This document shows positions 1-7,300 of a DNA stretch of 7,651 bases, piece by piece. Origin of the DNA: an uncultured Leptospiraceae bacterium (GTDB taxonomy: Bacteria; Spirochaetota; Leptospiria; Leptospirales; Leptospiraceae); assembly GCA_937924465.1 (NCBI GenBank), contig CALDSP010000107.1, forward strand, positions 1-7,651. The letters are read 5' to 3'. The translations under genes were made by a program, and so were the position numbers. Below the pieces are notes generated by a model. It did not search any database. It was not told the DNA's origin and saw only the letters and a program-made list of their open reading frames with translations. Position 1 is the first letter of the stretch. Each line of letters starts with the position of its first letter.

Positions 1-1
1 A

Positions 2-268
2 GGAGCCATGACAAGGGAGGAGTATGACATTTACATGAGAAGTCTCATGTCCTATTGGGAATCCAAAGGGATGATAGATACAGCTTTAGCGGAAGGTATT
101 CAGAGAGGTAGAATAGAGGGTAGAATAGAAGGAAAAATAGAGGGTAGAATAGAAGGAAAAATAGAAGTTGCTAAGAATGCCATTTCTATGGGGATGAGTG
201 AGGAACAAATTTCTTTGCTGACTGGACTTTCAAAAGAAGAGATTAAAAAATTACGAGAGGAAAAATAG
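2..268 (+). CDS. Rpn-family PD-(D/E)XK nuclease / putative transposase, C-terminal tail (partial)
   Basis: The frame is open to the left edge of the window, so this is probably the 3' end of a longer gene (family members are usually about 270-330 residues). The first ATG, at 8, is most likely internal: AGGAG lies only two bases before it, and the residues after it look like the usual end of the family. Numbering from that Met, residues 1-30 are a helical segment (TREEYDIYMRSLMSYWESKG). Residues 34-53 are a charged G-[RK]-I-E repeat. Residues 54-86 are the typical tail with 'MGMSEEQISLLTGLSKEEI', as seen in spirochaetal proteins called putative transposase or invertase (TIGR01784, PDDEXK_2 type). 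The catalytic PD-(D/E)XK core would lie upstream and is not visible, so activity cannot be judged. Rpn proteins are known to cut DNA and promote recombination. The family call rests on the tail only. A short 86-residue protein starting at 8 is the alternative. Confidence 0.72.
   Translation, partial: GAMTREEYDIYMRSLMSYWESKGMIDTALAEGIQRGRIEGRIEGKIEGRIEGKIEVAKNAISMGMSEEQISLLTGLSKEEIKKLREEK
107..166 (+). repeat. Five 12-bp in-frame tandem repeats encoding G-[R/K]-I-E
   Basis: Five consecutive 12-bp units of the form GG(T/A)(A/G)... encode GRIE, GRIE, GKIE, GRIE, GKIE (residues 34-53 counted from the Met at 8). The last four units form two 24-bp copies (119-142 and 143-166) that differ at one base, which suggests a recent duplication of a two-unit block. 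The unit length is a multiple of three, so copy-number changes keep the frame. The product is probably a charged helical linker between the nuclease domain and the tail. Confidence 0.92.
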
Positions 269-713
269 CTTTAGTTAGAATGATCTCTGGAATAGCAATT
301 ACAACTAAATGTTTCACAATTTTCTTTATATTCTGGAAATTTATAACAAAACTAGTTCTATTTTAAGCCTTTCCTAAATTTTTTCATAAAATATCTAGGG
401 TTCAATTGGGGAAACATAACTTGATTGAGTAACGTTTTTCTGTTCTCTTTATTTTATAAGCTCTTCTATATTTTTTATTTAAAAAAAAACTTTTAAGAAT
501 AAGCACAATTTAATATAGCAATACCTATACAAATTCTATTTTAATAATTAGATGAATTTATGTAGAATGAAATATACAAGATGTTCCTTCTTAATGTCTC
601 ATTCTTTTTAATTGAATTTTCAAAATGAAACATTAAAACTAGTAAAAAAAAAATTTTTTTCTTGTCTTATTCCAACTGAATCTCTAGCATATTGAAAAAT
701 TTTGGAGGATTAA
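269..713 (+). other. AT-rich intergenic region, no gene seen
   Basis: About 445 bases separate the nuclease tail from the TMEM43-like gene. All frames on both strands are interrupted often. The longest minus-strand open stretch at the left side (roughly 265-345) has no start codon and no recognisable peptide. No tRNA, CRISPR or insertion-sequence ends were seen, and no GC-rich terminator follows the stop codon at 268. The right end holds the A10T7 tract and the candidate promoter listed separately. Confidence 0.7.
644..690 (+). promoter_or_regulatory. Candidate promoter with upstream A-tract for the TMEM43-like gene
   Basis: TTGTCT (662-667) and TAGCAT (685-690) are separated by 17 bases, and each matches 4 of 6 bases of the sigma-70 consensus. 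A 17-base A10T7 tract (644-660) lies directly upstream of the -35 position, where an UP element or bent DNA would sit. Transcription would start near 697, giving a 5' leader of under 20 bases that still includes the GGAGG ribosome binding site at 704-708. Weak hexamer matches are common in DNA this AT-rich, so this is only a candidate. Confidence 0.22.
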
Positions 714-1811
714 ATGGCAATTAATGGTGATGGGATGTCTTCTTCAGAGAGTGTAGGTTTTGGTTCTCAAATAGGAGACTCTTTTAAAGGAATTTTAATT
801 GGGATTGTGCTTTTTCCTGCTTCTATTTATGCTTTATTCAAAGTGGAGACATGTACTCAAGCAAGTGATGCGTTTAAAAAAGCTAAACCTATTTCTCAAA
901 GGGAAGAAGGCAAACCAATCTATGTAACAGGAAATTTGGATGCAGATCCAATTGGAAGTCGTTTTGTAAAAGAAGGGAAATACATTTCTATTTCAGAAAG
1001 CTCTGAAGTATATGCTTGGGATGAGGAAGAGAGAACAGAAGGTTCCGGTAACAATAAGAAAAAGATTAAGGAATGTAAATTAGAGTGGACTAATTCTCCT
1101 GTTTCTCCTTCATCATTTACACTTCCAGATTGCAAAACTAAAATTCACCATAAAAGAACTGTAGAAAGTCAAACGATTCCTGCTAAGAATGGTCGTCTTA
1201 AAACTGACCAAACAACTTATACAGTGAATTTAGGAGAAGTAAATTTTACTTCTTCGGTTTCAAGTAAATTTCCCGAATCAGAACAAATTATTTTAAATGG
1301 ATTTACTCTGGGAAGTAACTATCTGTACAGTAATAAGAATTGTGAAGCTACTCCGGTAGAAGGATGCGAACGTGTTAGACTTAGCGTAACTCCTGTTCCT
1401 GATGCTCCTATGACCTTCCTTGGAGATATAAATGGAACTCAAATTATCAAGTATGTTTATGATGGAGATGCCTTTCTCAATGCGGGTGTGGGCACTTATG
1501 AACAAACGATGGCAAATATCAAAAAAGACGATGCTACAATGAAGTGGTTTGGTCGAGGCCTTGGGTTTGTAATGATGTGGGTTAGCTTTGTGCTTATGGC
1601 CGGACCTCTTATGACACTTCTCGAGTTTATTCCATTCGTAGGAGAATTTGGAAAGGGAGCTTTAAATTTCTTCTTTGGTGTGATTGCTTTTGTTATTTCT
1701 GCAATTACTATCATTTTAGTAAAATTTTGGTATGTTTGGTTACTCCTCATTTTGGCAGCAATTGGATATGCAGTGTACAAAAGGAAATTTGCAAACCAAC
1801 CTACTGCCTAA
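714..1811 (+). CDS. TMEM43-family membrane protein
   Basis: The 365-residue protein has the TMEM43 (LUMA, PF07787) layout. It has one N-terminal membrane segment (about residues 25-43), a large extracytoplasmic domain (about 44-277) and a C-terminal cluster of three membrane segments (about 280-303, 315-336 and 338-355) ending in a short basic tail (YKRKF). Family-like sequence in the soluble part includes the VYAW motif (99-102), an acidic stretch after it, and LEW (123-125). Five cysteines (47, 121, 140, 210, 218) lie in the soluble domain; 210 and 218 could form a disulfide. Bacterial members have no established function. The human homologue is an inner nuclear membrane/ER protein. The start at 714 has GGAGG at 704-708, five bases upstream, which favours it over the in-frame ATG at 735. 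Both neighbours lie hundreds of bases away and a strong terminator follows, so it is probably transcribed alone. The family call is by eye from layout and motifs. Confidence 0.8.
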   Translation: MAINGDGMSSSESVGFGSQIGDSFKGILIGIVLFPASIYALFKVETCTQASDAFKKAKPISQREEGKPIYVTGNLDADPIGSRFVKEGKYISISESSEVYAWDEEERTEGSGNNKKKIKECKLEWTNSPVSPSSFTLPDCKTKIHHKRTVESQTIPAKNGRLKTDQTTYTVNLGEVNFTSSVSSKFPESEQIILNGFTLGSNYLYSNKNCEATPVEGCERVRLSVTPVPDAPMTFLGDINGTQIIKYVYDGDAFLNAGVGTYEQTMANIKKDDATMKWFGRGLGFVMMWVSFVLMAGPLMTLLEFIPFVGEFGKGALNFFFGVIAFVISAITIILVKFWYVWLLLILAAIGYAVYKRKFANQPTA

Positions 1812-1842
1812 TTTCTCTGCCTCATAGGTTCTAGAACGCCTT

Positions 1843-1868
1843 ACCCGGGTAAAACCGGGTTTTTTTTT
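1843..1868 (+). terminator. Rho-independent terminator after the TMEM43-like gene
   Basis: ACCCGG (1843-1848) pairs perfectly with CCGGGT (1855-1860) around a six-base loop (GTAAAA), followed directly by an unbroken T run to 1868. The stem is very GC-rich against the surrounding sequence and begins 31 bases after the stop codon at 1811. The other strand lacks a matching T-tract, so it acts on + strand transcripts only. It separates this gene from the efflux operon. Confidence 0.9.
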
Positions 1869-1897
1869 ACTTCCCTTTATCTAAACATCGAAAAAAA

Positions 1898-1980
1898 TTG
1901 ACTTATTATACACTCCAATTTTTTATTTTTGAAAAAATTTTTTTATTTATGATTTAGTTTTATGATGAATAAAGTTGACA
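1898..1980 (+). promoter_or_regulatory. Candidate promoter region of the efflux operon
   Basis: Between the terminator and the efflux genes there are several possible sigma-70 elements. TTGACT (1898-1903) is followed 17 bases later by TTTTAT (1921-1926). TATGAT (1961-1966) matches 5 of 6 bases of a -10 box but has only T-rich sequence at -35. A perfect TTGACA lies at 1975-1980. Only the first two would give an mRNA that includes the Shine-Dalgarno sequence at 1991-1997. No convincing operator dyad was found. An operon promoter must lie in this region, since a terminator closes the previous gene, but which element is used cannot be decided from sequence. Confidence 0.35.
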
Positions 1981-1990
1981 TGAAAATTCA

Positions 1991-1997
1991 AGGAGGT
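1991..1997 (+). promoter_or_regulatory. Strong Shine-Dalgarno sequence without a standard start codon
   Basis: AGGAGGT is a full anti-16S match, the strongest in the window, yet it lies 135 bases before the start of the channel gene. The first codons at a workable distance are ATT at 2005 (eight bases after AGGAGG), opening a 43-codon frame, and TTG at 2006, which gives only three codons before TAA. It may initiate a leader peptide at a rare ATT codon, mark a start codon lost by mutation, or be chance. Confidence 0.45.
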
Positions 1998-2004
1998 ACT
2001 TAAA

Positions 2005-2136
2005 ATTGCATTTTTAAATATATTACAATTTTCTTTCGAAATCCTCAAAAATTTTTTACCAAGAATAAAATCTTTCAAACTATTTTTTATTGCAGTAAAT
2101 TACTTCTTGTTAAGGAATGTATCATTAGAAACATGA
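2005..2136 (+). CDS. Possible leader ORF (ATT start) coupled to the channel gene
   Basis: This frame is open from 1984 to the TGA at 2134-2136, in a region where stop codons are otherwise frequent. If translation begins at ATT 2005, served by AGGAGG at 1991-1996, the product is 43 residues, hydrophobic and basic (for example FEILKNFLPRIKSFKLFFIA). It has no recognisable domain. Its stop overlaps the ATG of the next gene as ATGA (2133-2136), the classic layout for translational coupling, and that gene has no well-placed ribosome binding site of its own. Against it: ATT is a very rare start, and G+C by codon position is flat (10, 9 and 8 of 43), unlike a well-conserved coding sequence. A frame in register with the channel gene is open over the same stretch. 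It could also be a decayed gene whose ATG became ATT. Confidence 0.22.
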   Translation: MAFLNILQFSFEILKNFLPRIKSFKLFFIAVNYFLLRNVSLET

Positions 2137-3365
2137 AATATCTTTTGTTCTTTTCTCTTGCTATATCATATATATTTCCAGAGAAAGAAAAACTTAATTT
2201 AGAAAAGGTTCTTCAGTTAGCACGACGCCAAAATCCATACTTGCTTGCGGAAAGATTAAATTTACGGATTGCAGAAGGAGAGTTGGTGCGAGCGAAGACT
2301 CTCCCTAACCCAGTATTCAATAGTCAAGAACTTTTTAAAATGCGTTCTAATCCTATCCCTGCTTCCAATAGGCAGGATTGGGTGCAAATTACGCAAAGCA
2401 TTCCGGTTGCAGGACAGCGAGCTTATTCGATTCAACTTGCCAAAGATTCTTTAAAATTAGTTAAAAATCAAATTTTGGAATTTGAAAGAAATTTATATTT
2501 TTTAGTTTCTACCCAATATTTGAACACACAAAGAAGTTATGAACGATTGGATGTTATAAATCAAAATTTAGAATCTATTAAAACTTTACTTAAAGTAAAT
2601 GCAATACGACTTAAAAGTGAATCCATTACAAAAGCAGAATACATGCGGACAGAAAATCTCTGGGAGACTTATTCTGTCGAACTACAGAATGAACAAACTC
2701 AACTGAAAAACCAAACACGAGAGCTTAAATTTTTATTATCTCTTGAAAAAGATCCAGAGATAGAAAATAATCCTTCTGTGAACAGTAAAGAAAAACTTCC
2801 TAAGTATGAAGATTTGTTTAATTATGCCCTCAAAAATAGAACAGATATTTTAGTTGCAAATTCTAATGTTTACGTTGCGCGCTCTAATTTAAAAGTCCAA
2901 GAAGCTTTTGCGTATCCCACTCCAGAGATTGGTTTTATTTATAATCCACAAAATGGACAAGAATATGCAGGAACCTTTATTACAATCCCAATTCCTATTT
3001 TTGATAGAAATCAAGGAAATATCATAGGAGCAAAGTCTGAATTAGAAAAATCTTTACAATTTCAATTAGCCCTTGAAAAGCAAGTGAGTTTTGAAGTAAA
3101 AAACTCTCTTGCTAACCTAGAAACAGCAATGATTAACTATGATAGATTTGAAAAAATTTTACAAAATTCACAAAAGATTGTAGAGATTGTTCGTTATAGT
3201 TACTTGAAAGGTGGAACCACAGTAATTGATTTTTTAGATGCACAGAGGACTTGGTTTGAAGCACAGAATAATTTTATTGATGCAAAGTACCAACTTCTTT
3301 TATCAAAACTAGAATTAGATTATACAACTGGAAAACTTTTGGAAAATGTATATGATAATAAATAA
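2133..3365 (+). CDS. czcC: TolC-family outer-membrane efflux channel (CzcC-like)
   Basis: This 410-residue protein should form the trimeric outer-membrane channel of the metal efflux machine. Residues 1-15 form a short signal peptide (MKYLLFFSLAISYIF); no lipobox is present. Two outer-membrane efflux repeats follow, about 22-205 and 222-402. Family motifs include LPNPVF (57-62), ITQSIPVAGQRAY (86-98), IPIPIFDRNQGNI (285-297) and the closing YLKGGTTVIDFLDAQR (357-372). Long heptad-like helices (105-200, 295-390) fit the periplasmic tunnel. The length is normal for CzcC/CusC relatives. The Met at 2133 begins the signal peptide, but its only purine-rich site, AAGG at 2112-2115, is 17 bases away, so initiation may depend on coupling to the upstream frame ending in ATGA. 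The 3' end overlaps the adaptor gene by 20 bases. The family is certain; the czcC symbol rests on the neighbouring pump. Confidence 0.93.
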   Translation: MKYLLFFSLAISYIFPEKEKLNLEKVLQLARRQNPYLLAERLNLRIAEGELVRAKTLPNPVFNSQELFKMRSNPIPASNRQDWVQITQSIPVAGQRAYSIQLAKDSLKLVKNQILEFERNLYFLVSTQYLNTQRSYERLDVINQNLESIKTLLKVNAIRLKSESITKAEYMRTENLWETYSVELQNEQTQLKNQTRELKFLLSLEKDPEIENNPSVNSKEKLPKYEDLFNYALKNRTDILVANSNVYVARSNLKVQEAFAYPTPEIGFIYNPQNGQEYAGTFITIPIPIFDRNQGNIIGAKSELEKSLQFQLALEKQVSFEVKNSLANLETAMINYDRFEKILQNSQKIVEIVRYSYLKGGTTVIDFLDAQRTWFEAQNNFIDAKYQLLLSKLELDYTTGKLLENVYDNK

Positions 3366-4320
3366 ATTTTTTATATATTTTTTGTTCTTATTATTTTTAA
3401 TTTTTTGCAAGGATAAAAAAAAATTAAACATTGAAAAATTAGAACTTCCACCTAAGATTGAGGAGGCAGGAAAGTACATTCGTTTTCCAGAAAACTCTCC
3501 TCAATTACAACTTTTTAGAACAGAAAAAGTAATTTATCTAGATTATGATACTTCTTTATCGGCTCCTGCAACAGTGATGGCAAAAGTAATTAAAGCAGGT
3601 TCGTTGAGCAATCCTCCTATTATTTTATTTGCTACAAAAGAACTTTCCTCTGCTTATGCAAATTATATTCAAGATTCTAAACAAATTGCTTTTGCTCGTT
3701 CTAATTATAACCGTACTAAAGATTTGTATGAGAATGGAGCAGCTACGGGAAAAGAATTAAACGATGCTTCTTCAGAACTGTACAATAAGCAGGCCCTTCT
3801 TGCTGAACATGAGGCAGAGCTTCGCAAAGAAGGATTTACTCCACAAGAAATTTATAAAGCTAAACAGGGAAGTGTGTATTTAATTTCTGATCTGCCTGAG
3901 ACAGAGCTCAATATACTACAAAGTGGAATTACTTGTAACATTACATTTCCGGGCTATCCCGGAGAAACCTTTGAAGGTAAAATAGAATCTATCGCAGAAG
4001 TATTGAACTTAGAGACACGTAAAGCAAGAATTCGAATTTTAATGATAGATAAAGCTAATAAGCTCAAGCCGGGTATGTATGGAAAAGTAGAGTTTATTCT
4101 AAAAGATAATGGGCTTATGATCCCCAAGATGGCTCTTCTCTCAGCCAATGCTCGTTATTATATATTTATTAAAAAAGATGAACGTACTTTTGAGAGAAGA
4201 GAGGTAATTCTTTCTAGTGAAAAAGAAGGGCTTATTGAAATAGCTAAAGGAGTGGAAGAAGGAGAAGAGGTAGTGGTTTCCAATGTGTTTTTATTAAAAG
4301 GACTCTCATTCGGGCTATAG
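3346..4320 (+). CDS. czcB: RND efflux periplasmic adaptor (membrane fusion protein, CzcB-like lipoprotein)
   Basis: The adaptor links pump and channel across the periplasm. Residues 1-20 are a hydrophobic signal ending in LIFC, with Cys21 as probable lipidation site; Phe at -1 is unusual even for the loose spirochaetal lipobox. A short beta segment (71-95) leads into a helical hairpin (about 97-163) holding YNRTKDLYENGAATGKELND. The beta-barrel follows (176-250: GSVYLISDLPETEL, the ETRKARIRI strand, LKPGMYGKVEF), then the membrane-proximal domain (257-320). At 324 residues it is short: the second lipoyl half ('AP..G.V') normally found between hairpin and barrel is missing, and the first half is minimal. 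There is no His-rich metal-binding region. The start may be Met3 at 3352, since GGAA (3341-3344) is seven bases from it but only one from 3346. The gene overlaps czcC by 14-20 bases and ends two bases before czcA. Confidence 0.9.
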   Translation: MYMIINKFFIYFLFLLFLIFCKDKKKLNIEKLELPPKIEEAGKYIRFPENSPQLQLFRTEKVIYLDYDTSLSAPATVMAKVIKAGSLSNPPIILFATKELSSAYANYIQDSKQIAFARSNYNRTKDLYENGAATGKELNDASSELYNKQALLAEHEAELRKEGFTPQEIYKAKQGSVYLISDLPETELNILQSGITCNITFPGYPGETFEGKIESIAEVLNLETRKARIRILMIDKANKLKPGMYGKVEFILKDNGLMIPKMALLSANARYYIFIKKDERTFERREVILSSEKEGLIEIAKGVEEGEEVVVSNVFLLKGLSFGL

Positions 4321-4322
4321 TC

Positions 4323-7300
4323 TTGCAAAAAACAATTCAATTTTTTTTAGAAAAACGTTTTATTACACTTTTGTTTTTTTTAGGAATTTGTGGACTTGGA
4401 TTTTTTGCATGGAATCAATTAGACTTAGAAGCCTATCCCGATATTAGCGATATTGAAGTAAGTGTAATTGCAGTTGCAGAAGGTTTACCAGCAGAAGAGG
4501 TAGAACTTCAAGTCACAATTCCTATCGAAAGAGCTTTAAATACTGTTCCGGGCGTAATTGCCAAACGTTCCAGAACTATCTTTGGACTTACAGTAATTCG
4601 ACTTACTTTTGAAGATGGAACCGATATTTATAAAGCTCGACAAATGATCTTTGAAAGACTTTCTTTTTTAGAACTTCCTAATGATGTAAAGCCGGAACTT
4701 GGTCCCATGACTCCTTCTATTGGAGAGATTTATCGTTATATCATTGAAGGGGATGAAACAACTTCTCTTACTTACTTACGAGAACTACAAGAATATGTAA
4801 TTATTCCTAAACTTTTACAAGCGCACGGAGTCATTGATGTAGCAAATTTTGGAGGACTGATTCGGCAATACCAAATTATTTTAAATCCAATTCAATTAGA
4901 AAAATACAAATTAAATGTTCGTGATATTTTTGAAGCCCTTCAGAACAATAATCAAAATACGGGTGGAAATTTCATTAGAATTGGAGCAACCCAAATGAAC
5001 ATTCGTGGCGTTGGTCGAATATCTAAATTGGAAGATATTGAAAATATAGTTGTAGATAATAGAGGAGGAATTCCCATCCTTATTAAAGATTTGGCTACTG
5101 TAGAAATTGGATTTCAACAGCCAAGCGGAATTTTAGGTTATTTAGATAAAGTCCAAGGTCTAAGTTCTGAGTCTGGGATTGAAGGAATTGTACTGCTAAG
5201 AAAATTTGAAAACCCCGGAAAAACAGTCAAAGCAATTGAAGAAAAAATCAAAGAGTTGAACCAAAAAGTTTTACCTAAAAATGTTCGAATTTATAAACTT
5301 TATGATCGCAGTGAGTTAATCTCTCTTACTATAAAAACAGTCATGGTAACTCTTTTAGAGGGAATGGCAGTAGTGTTTTTGATTCTAACACTTCTTTTAG
5401 GTTCTTGGAGGGCAGCTCTTGTATCTTCCATTTCTATTCCATTTTCTTTATTGTTTGCATTTCTATTAATGCTCGCAAGTGGAATTCCTGCAAATCTTTT
5501 GTCGTTGGGTGCTATTGACTTTGGAATTATTGTAGATGCTACAATTGTAATGGTTGAAAGTATATTTAGAAGATTTTCTCATTCCAATGAAAATACAGAT
5601 AGGTCCCAAATCATATTAAATAGCACTTTAGAAGTTTATAAACAAATTCTTTTTTCTGTAACTATTATTATTCTTGCCTTACTTCCCATTCTTACTTTAA
5701 GAAGAGTAGAAGGAAGGCTGTTTTCCCCAATGGCATGGACCCTGTCTTTTGCTATTTTTGGTTCTATGATTTATTCAATTTGGATTGCTCCTTTATTATC
5801 TTTTTATGTCATAGGAGAACCTCATCATGAGGAGGAAAATTGGTTTTGGAAAAAAATTAATTTTTTATACAAAAAAACAATTATATTTTTTATTGCAAAT
5901 CTAAGAAAAACTTTGCTTGTTTCTTTAGGAATTGTGATTTTTATACTTAGTTTTTCTTTAAAACTTGGCACAGAATTTCTTCCGGAGTTAGACGAAGGCT
6001 CTATATGGATTCGAATTTTTCTTCCCTCCGGAATTTCTTTAAAAGAAGCCTCTAATTATCCAAAACTTATCATTCAAGAGCTTTCTAATTTTTCTGAAAT
6101 TCGTGCTATTTTAACTCAATTAGGAAGAAATGATGACGGAACGGATCCCTTTGGTCCAAATAGAATTGAAACCTTAGTACAACTTGATCAGCCTTATAGT
6201 AATTGGAAGTCTAAGATAACAAAGAAAGAACTTGTTTTACAAATAAAAGATAAATTAGAATTTCTTTTACCTGGTGCAAGTTTTACAATTACTCAACCAA
6301 TCATTGATACTACTACAGAAAATGCAACAGGCTCCTCTGCTGATTTAGCAATCTTTATAAATGGAAATGATCTCAACCAACTTAGAAACACGGCAAGGCA
6401 AATTTTAGAAATTATAAAAAATATACATGGGGCTTCAGAATCTGCAATTGAACAAGAAGGACAGCAAACTCAACTTGTAATTCAAATTGATAGAGAATCC
6501 TGTGCACGTTATGGAGTAAATGTTGAAGATATTAATTTGATTTTGAGAACGGCTATAGGAGGTATTCCAGTTACAAGTCTTTATGAAAATGAAAAAAAGT
6601 TTGATATTATTATCCGATTTACAGAAGAAAGTCGAAATACTCCAGAAAAAATTGGAAAGATTTTAATTCCTACAAAAGCAAATAGTAAAATCCCTTTGGA
6701 GCTTGTTGCAAAAATTCAATTAGATATGGGTGAGACAATCATTTTTCGGGAGAATGGTAAACGACAACTCATTGTAAAAACTAATATACGTAATAGGGAT
6801 CAAGGAAGTTTTGCAAGTGAAGTAAAAGAAAAAATTGCATCTCACATTCAAATTCCAGAGGGTATAGAAATTTATTTGGGTGGGCAATTTGAAAACATGG
6901 AACGCTCTCAAAAACAACTTATGCTCATTGTACCTTTTACTTTGCTTTTAATTTATATTACTTTGTTTTTTTATTTTCAAAATGATTATATTTATGCTTT
7001 GGTAGTCTTACTGAATGTTCCAATTTCTGCTTGTGGAGGGATTTTATTTTTATTCTTACGGGGTATGAATTTTAACATCTCTGCTGGTGTGGGATTTGTT
7101 TCTCTTTTTGGAATTTCAATTATGGGGGGGGTTTTGCTTGTCAGTTATCTAAATCTTATCAAGAAAGATTATCCCAATATTTTAGAAAGAGTGATCTATG
7201 GTTCTGTTATTCAATTTAAACCACGTCTTTTGGTTATGTTGATTGCAATAGTTGGGCTGGTTCCAGCTGCTTTAAATACTGGAGTGGGCTCTGACGTCCA

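Noticed and set aside
270..309. TTTAGTT (270-276) and AACTAAA (303-309) as a terminator stem after the nuclease tail.
   Set aside because: The loop of 26 bases is too long, the stem is A/T-dominated and no T-tract follows.
265..345. Minus-strand open stretch of roughly 36 codons across the start of the first intergenic region.
   Set aside because: No start codon, no ribosome binding site, no recognisable peptide, and it reads back through the real nuclease gene.
1496..1780. Minus-strand 94-codon open frame inside the TMEM43-like gene, and similar opposite-strand frames inside the other genes.
   Set aside because: They are antisense shadows of genes with clear family features; no ribosome binding sites or plausible protein sequence.
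612..1991. TTGAATTTTCA (612-622) recurs in opposite orientation as TGAAAATTCAA (1981-1991), upstream of both intact transcription units, as a possible shared operator.
   Set aside because: In DNA this AT-rich a shared 11-mer between two intergenic regions of this size is expected about once or twice by chance, and the core is only a four-base imperfect palindrome.
2117..2128. ATG at 2117 with AAGG just upstream as a start for the channel gene.
   Set aside because: It is in another frame and reaches a TAG after three codons.
2004..2132. N-terminal extension of the channel gene, since the frame upstream of 2133 is open back to 2004.
   Set aside because: There is no ATG, GTG or TTG in this frame, and an extension would bury a good signal peptide that begins exactly at 2133.
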